This document shows positions 11,301 through 23,300 of a stretch of 64,000 nucleotides of DNA, in pieces (positions within the stretch are counted from its first letter, which is position 1; the number at the start of each line of letters is the position of its first letter). Made by a program: the position numbers and the translations under genes. The notes under the pieces are model-generated. The model was not told the DNA's origin. It was given only the letters and a program-made list of their open reading frames with translations, and did no database searches. The stretch spans positions 8,776,231 to 8,840,230 of the forward strand of contig NC_134033.1 in assembly GCF_964204645.1 (NCBI RefSeq), read 5' to 3'. This DNA is from Tubulanus polymorphus (Eukaryota > Nemertea > Palaeonemertea > Tubulaniformes > Tubulanidae).

Positions 11301-14300
11301 CAATTTACGCCATTGTGTTGATCATAATTACGAAATCGTTAAACAGATTATTCACAATACCGATCAGATGTTTGAAAATTCTGATCATGGACCAATTAAT
11401 GTAAGTACAGCCAACAAGCGGTAGTCTATGGTGACAATAAACTTTATCGGATGATCGCAGTTGATCGTCATTTGAAGGAAATGCAACTTATTGCTAAATG
11501 TCTTTATTATTTTAAAAAGAAAAATTGTGGCTCCTATCTATTTTCTTGTTCGCTTCCCATCACCTGAAGTCACTGGAGTTACTCATGTTTTTTCTTTCAG
11601 CTATAAATGTTTCTATACACAGACCTGCCAACTGTTATGATTTTCCCGTAATCGTTACGGATTGACAGCACAAATTACGGTGTTACGAGTGGGTGTTCAA
11701 AAGTACAATTTTAGTCTTTTTTCATTATGTTTTACGAAAAACTAGAGCAATGTTACATTTCTTTAAAAATATGTCGCAAAAGAAGTTTAAACATGTTGAT
11801 TTTATTATCGAAAACTAAAATAGGAGTCCTTAAGCGCATAGGCCTATATGTGCCAAGCATCCAATCAACATCACACAGACCGCTTGCATACACGTGTCTT
11901 CCTGCACGCACTCAATACAGTACATCTATCAGCTGGCTGTCACCGGGGCAGCCTACCTATTGATCTATTGTATATACTCTCTTGCATGCCTTATAAAGAT
12001 ACAGCACACACTGCTGTGAAAATAACAGCGACTGCTTGCAGGCGTTGAATCATTTTTGGTTTACCTTTGTCAGCGATATGAGGTTGGCATTGAGCCAATT
12101 CATGTAAAATCGCGGTACGTTTTTTATGTGAGCATTTGTTTCATTGGTTCTCGGCTTAAACGACGTATAATCGATGCGATTGAAGACATGGCGAACCTCC
12201 GTCGAGGTACATGGTCAACTGAGTTAAAATTCTACGAAAACTGTTTTTGGCGGGAAAATTCTTAGCTCTCGCGTATAAAATTGCAATGACCTCGATTGAG
12301 GGGGGCGTCGTCTCTACGAGCGAATGGGATTGGCTGTTTTTGGGATATACGGGGAATTCCGGCGCTTCTAAAATAATTATGGGAAAGCCATTGAATGGCG
12401 TACGTTTTATTGGACTAGGTGCCGTATACGTGCGAATTTTAAATGCTCATTGTTGGTGAGGATGTAATTATTTCACACATCCGCCATAGGTATTTTTTCA
12501 TTTTAATACCCTGTGATTGTTTTGATTGACATTGAAGTGTAAGCAAACATTCACTTACACGAGGCCGCCACCTGTGCGCGCAGAGTGCTACACGACACAC
12601 ACACAAGCTCGTACAGTACACAACTCAAGAGGCGTTTTTATTTAAGCAACTCGTCAAACTCGTGTTTAGCAGCCGCGTAACGTCATGTGGTACAAATCGA
12701 ATCGCCTTAAATAAACGGGTCGGTGTTCGTCAAAATAGCGTCGATGGATGCGGAAGTTCTGAAAAAAATTGTGTCATGTTTCGTTATAGGAGAATGCATG
12801 ACTCCATTTAACTCGGATTCTGTGCCGATACAAAACTTCCTCGGCCATTTAAGTGGTAGTGATGTTTTTGACGAATGTAAGATTATAGAAGAACTTAAAT
12901 ACTTAAAGGATAAGAAAATTCCCCGGTTTCAAAATGTTATGTCCACTGTTTCATTGTACACGCCGGATGATTTCAAGGCCAGGTTTAGAATAAGCAGAGA
13001 AACTTTCGATGTCATCAGGGAACACATTATGCCCTTACTTGCTGCTGATAGAGCAAGGAACTCGAAGATTTCATATGATAAGCAGATATTGACTTACATT
13101 CACTACTGTAGTACACAGGATCCTCTACTGAGAATAGCTGATGTGTTTGGAATTTGTGATACATCAGTTTTCAAATATCAGTTTTCAACATAATGGGTAA
13201 GCTTAATCATGTTGTTTAAACTCCCTTTGTTTTGGAACACTTTGATAGGCTATCACACTGACATGATCAATGCAGGGGCGTTATATATTGTGATAAATTG
13301 GATTATATAAAATAAAACAATTATGAATACTCCTGCAGAAAACATATACCACATTCTTCTTTTTCTATTTCAGCTACAATGAGTGAATTGATCAATCGAC
13401 ATCTTCTAAAAAAGTTCATTAAGTGGCCGAAGGGTGATAATATACAGACAGTATTCCGTGGATTTGAAGAAATCAACCATTTCCCCAAAGTGATCGGTGC
13501 GCTTGACGGAACTCACATTCCTATTAATTCCCCAGTGAAAGATCCAGAGGTTTACATTAACAGAAAAAAATTCCACTCCATAAACGTAGCCGCTGTTTGT
13601 GATCATCAAATGATGTTCACTTATATATACGTAGGTTGGCCTGGTTCAACACATGATTCTAGAGTCTTTAAGAACTGTAAACTTTTCATTGCTTGTGAAA
13701 ATCCGGATAAACGGAAAGAACTATTTCCCAACAATTGTCACTTGATCGGGGATTCAGCCTATGAGCTGAGTGAAATCCTGCTTACCCCATTTAGAGACAA
13801 CGGTGCAGTCGAACAAATTGAGAAAGACTACAATTTCCTCCACAGTTCAACAAGGATGAAAATAGAAAACACATTTGGCCTTCTGAAAGGCCGATTTCAT
13901 CGTTTGAAGTATGGGACCGTGCATAAAGTACGTACGCTTGACTTCCGGGTATTTTTAACCCCCCCTCCCCCTTGTACGCTCATTGTACGTTTTTTTATAA
14001 CCCCCTTTGCGTGCATACTTTTAGGGGTAACCCCCCAGTAAAACAGAATTTTCAGGAATAATGGTTTAAAGAAGGCAAAATCCACCCTGATTCAACAGAG
14101 TTCCTGCTGACATTGATCAACGATCTTCCATGGCGACGAAATGAAAGACTGAAAGTGGGGAATTCCCGAGATCCAAATATAATATATTGAATGCAACAAA
14201 CCCAGGGAGACCAGTTTCGCAATTAAGGCAGTGTTTGCTCTCCCCTTGGAAAGTATGTATGTTTTTAGCTGACCCCTCCCCTCCCCTATACGCTTTTGTA

Positions 14301-17300
14301 CGGATTTTAAGAACCCCCCACCCCCCCCCCCCCCCTACGGACGTAGGTACATTATGCACGGCCCCTATGTTGATATGCATGATATGCCCAGGTTAAATGA
14401 TTTCATTACTAGTTGTTTTGTTTTGCATAACATTTGCGTACTATCCAGTGATTCTGTTGACGAGTATTTGCATGAATTAGATGATGAAGCTGTGAACAAT
14501 GAAATTTTGCCTGGTAGAGAAAATAATCTATCTGCTGTAGCTAAACGTAGAGCGATATCTGTTATTTTGTCAGCAATGGTGTAACAAATTCACAATACAT
14601 GTACTTAGGCTAAAAAAATGATACCTTGTTTCCCTGCTATGCTTAAAAGTTGCCGGCTGCCTAACTTTCCTGTACATAACTTTTTAAATCACGATCAGGC
14701 TAACCATAACAGACCCGGCAGCAATAGAAATGAAGTGATAAAATTACCCGGCCGCTGTGGAGAAACAAGGTATCATTTTTTCCCTTATGAAGAATTCATT
14801 ATACATATATTGCCTGTATACTACAGGGGCCAAAAATAAAACTTGGTCAAATGTTACATTGGAGACCTCAAATTATTTTATCATAATAAAATGCTCCGAA
14901 TATCTAACCAAGTTGTTGAAACTGTCTTACAGGAACAGTCACTTCATTTGGAGCTTTAGTCCCGGCGGGCTATCGTGTTCAGTTTTTCCATCCGTTTGTT
15001 CAAACCCCAGACCCCTCTTGGTGCTTTACTATAAAGCACATTCTTCAAGGAAATTCACCAAGACAAATGAAAAAGACAAAAGAATGCATAAAGGAGAATA
15101 AAGATTTATTCGAAAAATAAAATCAACTAACTCATATTAAATGCTAAGCTTCAGCAATGGCAGAACTGAATAAGCACCAAAGGTAATCCATCAACATTGT
15201 ACACGGTACGGTGTTCACAGAAAACTTATGCATCACAAGAATCTCCCCATTACTTTTTTTCTGTTAAAAAATTGAACAGCTGTTGGACTTCAACAGATAA
15301 ACATCATTATAAAATGTAACAAAAAAACTTTTATACAACAAAACTTTCGGCCAGAATACTTAAGTCACAATGGAGCTATTTAGAATTAGAATTTGTCGAT
15401 CAATCTTTTAAGTAAATAAATTTTTTTAGTCTCCATTTCTTGCAAAACATCAATTTTTTTTGTTCCATGCCCATTATTTCCTGGTGGTGCTTTTTTATCT
15501 CTTCTTGATATTTGTCATTTTCTGCAGACCTAACTTTATGGAAATCTTCCAATGATCTAAGTAATTTCGACTTCTTAGGTGACTGAAGTTTTCTCTTCTT
15601 GGCAATATTATGCGCGGGAATAAACTGATCGGCTTCATCAGCAGTACTATCAGTTTGGTCATCACTATACGAGTCTGAGGTATACACTGGCTGGGTATTT
15701 GGTTTTGTTCCTAGGAACTCATCGAGTTGATCATAATATGGGCAGGTTTTGGGGTTACGCCCTGTTTTATTGTTATGATCTCTTATCTGTCTATAGTTTC
15801 TCAATAGATTGAAAAATTTATTCTTAAGCTGGGTCCAATCATAGTCAAATCCGTTTTTCTTCATTTCACTTGAAATTTGTATCCATATCTTCTTTTTCAC
15901 AGTTTTTTTATCCGCCATTCTTTCGGCATTCTGTCTGTATTGATCAATCAACATCACAGCTTCATGTGACATATCACCAGCTAAAAATATAAAAGAAATT
16001 GTAGTATAAAACTAAATGGAATACACGTGGGAGATATTTTCTTTGTCCAGCTGGAAAAATTGACATCAGTAATTGAAAAAGATAGGATGTCGTAGAGAAA
16101 TATGTATACCGTAAGAATGATGCCCTATTTCCTAATCTAACCCGGTACAAACACAGGATGATGATTAAATGTCTGCAGCACAAGTGGTCTTAAGTGGAGA
16201 GTGTTTTCATAAAGTGATGGGACCAAATAAACCTTACTTTTACTACTTTTACTGTTGATGTTGCGACTGCTGGTTCCATTGTCTGCGTTTTCAGCTGTAG
16301 TTGGATTTGCTATAGGCCTACCTCCATTGTCTGCGTTATCAGCTGTTGTTATACCTGAGATACCTAGAAACCAATAAATGTACATATAGAATTCTTCAAA
16401 ATTTCAAGGAGTTTTAAGTTAACTTTGTTGTTCGAGCCTACTTGAAGTATTATCAGCAACGCGTTTATTAATCTCCTTGTACGCATTCCGGAGTTTGGTG
16501 ATTACTCCTTCATCTGAAACCCAATTGAAATACATACTGTGAATTGGTACCGGTACATTGTTAAATAGGTTCTTCATATTTAAAGAACATAATAGGCCTA
16601 ATGAATGTTTGAACTTACACCTATGCCTACCTTTATGTAGTACTACAGCATAATATGTCTGACTATCAACAGTGAATGTTGCCATATACCCGTCGTCCAT
16701 ATCACGCGTTAGCTGTTTTACATAACTACTGGTACTTGCACTAGCAGAAAAACAAAACAAAAACCTGCACTGATAAGTCTGTAACTTTCAATAAACCTTT
16801 CCCAGCACTCGACAGTAAGTTGTAGTGTGAAGCCCCATACTCTTCTGCAAGTTCTGGCACTGCTGAGTTCTGTTATATGAATAAAGTTAAATCACTTTTG
16901 GTTTAATGGCTTTTTCAATGAGGACGAAAGCCTTACGCCGTTAGCACCGGGCGCTGGACTGGTTTTAAACACACACAGTGAGTGACAGAAATACACGCGA
17001 TTGAATTTGAAATTCCACTCAGTCTGTCCTGTCATTACTCAAAACGTCCATTTCGCCGACAGTGCGTAGCATATAACATATAAGGCATCTGGAATATCAC
17101 TTGTTCATACCAAACTTCTTGAATTCTTTCCCTCAGTGAAGATATTTTGCGATAAGTTGATGATATTTCAAAAATACTTACCGCGAACATGACGATGCCG
17201 CTATTTTGAAACGCGAACCAACTCGCCTGAAGGACGAGTTGGCTGTGTATGGTACTCGCGTTGGATACTCGTCTAAATAAATGCGCCGAGTATGGTACTC

Positions 17301-20300
17301 GTGTATGACGAGTTGGTTAAATAAATGGAAGATTTGACGGTGACGTACGCGAGTTGCTTAAATAAAAACGCCTAAGGTGATGCTGTAACGCATGCGCGTT
17401 TGACATGAAAATAGGCTGAATAATCGTAGCAGAAGATGAGCGCTGTCTTTTCTGTTTGATAGAATTTGTAATAAATTGTAATTTCTTGTGACCTGAAGAT
17501 ATTAAGCAGCAAACTAAAAGTATAGGTCGAGGTCTGAAAATTGTAGTCGTAAATTCCAGGATTTAAAACGATCTAATAACCAATTTCTTCTGTACTGGTA
17601 TTTTAACTTCCGCGGCCAACATTGGAAGAGGTTTCCAAGACCCAATATTCAGCCACCCTCTGATATGTGACATCATATGAATTTTAGGCCATCCCATATT
17701 AATGGTCTGTTTGCCATGACCCGACTTCAAAGGTTCCGAGTGAAAACTTTTTTCTGGGATTCATTGAAATAAATTTTAATTTTGATAAAAACGGCCTACC
17801 GACCCACTGCCTACGTATGAGCTACGTATTATATATGTTTGAATTCAAGTGTGCTTCGTTTGAAAACATGCCTTGTCAATGTGGCCTAATTTAAGTTTTC
17901 CAGGAAACTGGCAGTGTTCCAATAAGCTGCCATTAATTCTCATAGTGACTATATCAAAGCTGGTAACGTAAAACCGCGCACATATTCAATGTACTGTTTC
18001 ATTTTTAACACAGAGATGACGCTCTGGACGAAGTTATAATTTTAGAATAATTCTCGAAATCTACGCTATTAGACAAATTTCCCGTGCACAACGTAGATGA
18101 TTTTTGCGATATTGTTTCCATGTAAAAAGGTGAAAAATTTTTTTTTTGCCCAAAAATTTAGCAAAAAAAATTTTTTCTTTTCTACCGACTCATCCTGAAA
18201 AGTTGAGTCGGTGTTACGGCAAACAGACAATTATTTTGGGATGGCCTTATTTGAATATTTTTTCATATTGTGAAACATATTTTTTTTGAAAATATAAAAT
18301 GATTTCCCTGCCACGCCTACCTGTACCCTACAAACTTTTGGACGTGGACCGTAACCAAATGTATATCTTTGGTCTTATTTGACTACAAAATAATTCTTTA
18401 AGAAAGATAAAATACAATATAAACTTGTGGAACTTTGAAGTCACGAATTAAAAAGATATTTCAGGCAATGCTCTTACTCCAAACAACCTCTAGCTTTCAA
18501 GGTAAACCACACTTTGCCCATGGGCAATTTATTAAGAAGTAACCTGACTAAGTTAATCTATTTGCATATCAATCGATGATTCTGCGTTATTTATTTGGTC
18601 AAAATGAAAAATAAATTAGAAAAAAAATATTTGTTAACGACGACTTCTCACCCCCAACCAGTGGCATCGGTTCTCTACTGTAATCAGTGTGTCTGTACAT
18701 GGCGGCTACCGGGACCAGGATTGCAATGATAAATAGATTTCGACATCATTTTATCTGATATAAGTGATGAACCTAATCAAAAACGAACAAAGAGGGGGAA
18801 GCCCACCATTTTTAAGATGTTACCCTGTTGAGTTTCCATATTTTTGTACTGACTTTTGACAAGTTAAGTATTAGTAGTGTTAGGAGTTGACAATGGTATA
18901 ATCTGCACGTCTCATGCCAGTATTACAAACATACAATATCATATTGACAAATGAAATAAAAAACACACAAGTGTAATGCAAAATCAAGTAAAATTTACCG
19001 TTTTTTTTTTCAATCCAGTGTCATATTATACATTACACGCTTGTTACTGAAAAACTTCCAATCAATATAAACTGATAGAACTTTGAAGTCACGAATTAAA
19101 AAGATTTTTCATAAGCAATGCCCTTGCCCCAAACAACCTCAGGCTGTCAAGGTAAACCACACTATGCCAATGGGCAATTAATTTTTTATTCACAATGTAT
19201 TTGATATCTAATTGATTTTTAGGGTTTTCATGGATTACAGATGGCATCGGAGTTTGACATGGACAAAGTGCGAACAACAATTAAACAATTTGTAAGAGAT
19301 TGGAGTGAAGAGGGTGCCACTGAGAGAGAGCTTTGTTATAAACCTGTTGTAGAGGACGTGCTTGAAAATTTTCCCCCAGAAAAGTGGTACGTATGTGGCA
19401 GAGCTTTCTGTTTTCTATAAGTGCATTGTCTCCATTTTGAAGCATAAACCTGGTGCAATGTATTTAATTTGGTGCGAGGCTTAAAATGCAGCATTGGTCA
19501 AGTTTCTTAATGTGAAAACAAGGGTGCGGTACATAAATCGGTGATGGATTTTGCTATTACACGGCACTGCGGTGTATTGATGTACAGTCAAAGCTCATTA
19601 TTACACCTGCCCCAGGAGTTTGAAAACTTTGCCGGTATAACGAATATAACAAAATGACCAGGGCTGCCAACCCTCCCGAATTATTCGGAATCCTCCCGAT
19701 TTGCGTGAAGAAATTCCGACGATACGATCGGGTATACAAAATTCCGATTTTTATTTTCCTTTTTCGGCGATGTCCGATTTTCCACCCGCCAGCGCGTTGT
19801 AACACAATATGATGACTTGGTAGAACAGAATTGAATAGGTGGGGAATTTATATGCACGCGCGCGGTGGATGAGTGCGTCGCTATATATACTGTGTACGTG
19901 GGTCAGGCGATAAACAGCGCTTACTAGCGTGCGCGTGCGTGCGTGCGTGCGTGTGTGCGTGTGTGTGCATATGAGAGTAGCTGTGTTATTGATTTTATCT
20001 ACGCATGGCGCACGATTATTTCGTAGTAGGAGAGCAGCTTCTTAATTTGTTACAAGGATCAAAATAAAGTTCATTCGTTTTAAAATACGTTGTTTTAAAT
20101 CATTCTTGTGAAAATATGACATGTGGCAAAATGTGATTGTTATTGTCAAATTGCTCCGCATCGTTTCGGAGAAGAATCGGTTTACTGCGGTAATTAGCTC
20201 GTTTTCGCAGCGCGATGAGCATTCGAAGATCCGGGTTAGATTTCAACGTGTGGACTCGTTATTTGTGGTTGAAATGTTTCGGTAAGCAATTGCTTTGTTA

Positions 20301-23300
20301 GTTTGAACCTTAATGTTGTCACTCTTGTATTAGTTTGATTTAAAAAGATAATTTAAGATGCTTTTGAGCAGTGCATCTCAAAGTAAACTTTTAGTTCGCA
20401 TATTTGGCAAATGGCAGCACCATCGAGTTGCATGTAGATTTAGAGACTTTTTACTGTTTGTATCTTTCAGTTCTGTACATGGAGTCTCTCTGGGTCAGTA
20501 TCGTGGAATTGATGCTGGAAATTGATATATTCGCATGACAGCTGTATAGTGTTATGTAATTCGTTTGACAATTTATGCCAGTTTTATGTTCTTATTTTTT
20601 AGTCTATTGTATATTTTTGATAAACACTGTTGATTTTTATCTTTCATAAAATAATAAAGAAAAAATACATTCTGTAGAATTTGCTGATTTTTTATTTTGC
20701 TAATAGATAATTCCATATTTTCATATCCAGCTTTCATATATTGCATGTGAAAGGTATTCCTAATTGAAAGCAAAATATTCCTACTTGGAAAAGTCACAAT
20801 TTCTTCGGTTTCGGTATATTCCTATTGAAACCTTCAATATTCCTAATTAATCTGCCATTCATCCCTAAATGGAATTTTGAAAGGTTGGCAGCCCTGAATG
20901 ACAATCGCTAGAGTTGACATGCATAACCTGACTATTAACCTAATCCAGAAATAGATATCAGTTGATTTTAGTTTCAGAAGGGCAAAGGTCTTAGCTCATC
21001 TCATTTAGATAATAGAAAAAAAAACTAGGGGTCCAGGGACACCATGCCCACTTGGGAAGTGGTTTCAAATGGTCAACAATCTAACAATTTCAATATTCAA
21101 CACCCTCTGGTGACCATATACAAAAACCAATGACCTTGAAATTTTGAACAATCATAGAACATGTCGGCTACGATTTTCTAATTGATTGTGATAACAAAAT
21201 ATGCCTAGGTACCAATATAATTTGGAAATACGAAGTAAGCAAAACTCGCATGGTAGTTCACCCCGACTTGAAACTCTCCGGTGTCTGGAGACTTGAAAAT
21301 ATGGGGAAATTTCAAAATAACGGCGTTACGTTTTTCCAAAAATGTTACGTATTTCATATAGATTCAAAATCCAGGAAATTTTTTTCCATAATATTCAATG
21401 GATATCATTTATTACACGTTTATGGCGTCATATTGTTCATTTACTTGCTTTTGCGGTAAATCACGCCAGAATAAATTTTCAACGATCAGCGAAACACTGA
21501 CTGCTTTGTGACCCGCTATTATGAAGTTCTGTCAGCTACTGTCATCTATGTTGAATCAAAAATGGCGTCTGGTGAGGATAATTCTGTCATGTCTGATGCC
21601 GAGGTTTTCTTCAAATCCATCACCTCAATCTGAGCCTAGTGACGCACACGATTCTAAACTTGAGACAGAACGTACAGAAGAAGGTCCCACCAAAAAAAAC
21701 AGTTGATTTTGATAGATGAAATTTTGATTTTTGTGTTGAGTAAGGGAAACTACTTATTTTTCATGAAAATTACTGAAATCCTATATATATATATATGTGT
21801 TAAGTCCTGTAATAAAGGTTCACTTCATATTGGAAAACCAGTCGAGTTATCTCTGCTTTCGAGTCGTTTTTGGGTCGTCAATGTCGACATTTTAGGATTC
21901 TGTCTTTCGTCTGGACAGAAGTTGGTCCCTCGAGCCGAGGGAATCATGGAACAAACGGAAAAATCGAAGTAGTTAAGGAGAGCCCAAAGAGGGCAGGTTA
22001 CAAAATTATGTGGAAATTGCGAGAAACATTTGGACCAAAAAAAATGTGCCAAAAGGTATGTCAACCTTAAAGACTCTTAATTCTAAAATTGAATTGTTGG
22101 AATCACGCGACAATCGAATTCTAGAATACTCAGAATTATCAGGAGACAAATACGCTGATTTGGTCGTGGAATCTCGATGATTATATATGCGAAAAGGAAA
22201 CAAGAGATCGATTTGCTTGAAATGGACTTCCAGGAATTAGCTTTTCAAGAGAAAAATCGGAGCGATTCGAACCGTGCTCAGAAATCCGCAAGAACTGCAA
22301 ATCTACCAAAAATTAATATACCGATATTCGATGGTAATTTACTCAATTGGCAAACGTTCATAGATTTGTTTAATACCTCCATCCATAATCAGCCATATCT
22401 ATCAGATGTTGAGAAATTCACGCATTTAAAATGTTATTTGTCGGGAGAGGCTAAGTCAGCTAACGAAGGGTTATCTCTAACCACAGCAAACTACGGTATC
22501 GCTAGACAGCTCATAGAGGAACGTTTTGGGCAGCCTCATAAGATTGCAGACGGGCATTTGCAAGTTTTAGCGAATTTGGAAAATCCGACTCCTGAGTTGA
22601 AATCGCTTCGTAAATTTCACGATAATATCGAAATAAATATTAGAGCTCTGAGTTCTTTAGGCCGTCAGCCTGAAACTTATGGCGCCTTACTCGTACCGGT
22701 CATCATTTCGAAATTACCACAGATCGTCAAATTGAATATTTCGCGCAACCATGGCAATTGTGAGTGGGTTTTGAATGAATTGCGTGCTGCTATACTTAGT
22801 GAAATTCATATTTTAGAATCTTGTGGAAGTTCGTTTTCTTCGTCGCATGTCGGTAGCGGTAATGAGTTCGTGAAAATAACCGAAGATTTTGTTACGCTTC
22901 ACACTCGACAGTTCGTGTCCGGTGGTCATTCGCGCCCTGCAAGAAAGTGCTTGTTTTGCCAATCCGATAGGCATTACGCAACGGATTGTGATACTATCAC
23001 ATCCAGAGATGCTCGTCTTAGCATTATCGGAAACTTGCGTTTGTGTTTCAATTGTCTTGGAAAACACAAGGCAAGCGACTGCACTTCGAAGTCGCGGTGT
23101 AGAGCCTGCAAAAAGAAGCACCATTCTAGTCTTTGTGGTACGACCTTCACACGTCGAAAAGTCAACGTTGTAGTCAACACCGGTCAACATAATGCATGAA
23201 TTGGGCTCAATTCGGCATGTTTGAGTTCCGTCAGCGACGCCGTCGTCGCTGAATCGACCGAGAATTCAACCGAGAATTCATATTCTACAACAAATGAGAT

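Larger units (their letters stand above)
12630..17373 (+). mobile_element. PIF/Harbinger DNA transposon, 4744 bp, non-functional transposase
   Basis: Perfect 24-bp terminal inverted repeats begin AGGCGTTTTTATTTAAGCAA (12630-12653 and 17350-17373). They are flanked by AAG on both sides (12627-12629 and 17374-17376), and the paralogous repeat at about 62130 has a single AAG, the empty site. The element has the usual two divergent genes: a DDE transposase on plus and a Myb/SANT-like protein on minus. Inside the right end, ACTCG and TTAAATAAATG words recur, possible subterminal binding sites for the Myb protein. Confidence 0.92.
12058..18531 (+). mobile_element. 1.72-kb Helentron-like repeat (copy 1), split by Harbinger
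   Basis: Two parts, 12058-12626 and 17377-18531, together match the uninterrupted copy at 61577-63299 almost base for base in length. The 5' end is GGTTTACCTT. The exact complement AAGGTAAACC lies near 18500, just inside a 3' hairpin TTGCCCATGGGCAA. The interior has short chance ORFs only, for instance around GAATGGGATTGGCTGTTTTT. A partial third copy lies at 27360-27640. Confidence 0.75.

Noticed and set aside
12723-12743. Earlier GTG start for the Harbinger transposase
   Set aside because: The ATG at 12744 is the first standard eukaryotic start in frame and gives a family-like N terminus.
14319-14335. Long C run
   Set aside because: Explained as the C-rich right subterminal part of the MITE at 13913-14365.
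22813-23190. Minus and plus shadow ORFs across the gag zinc knuckles
   Set aside because: Alternative frames of the BEL/Pao gag.
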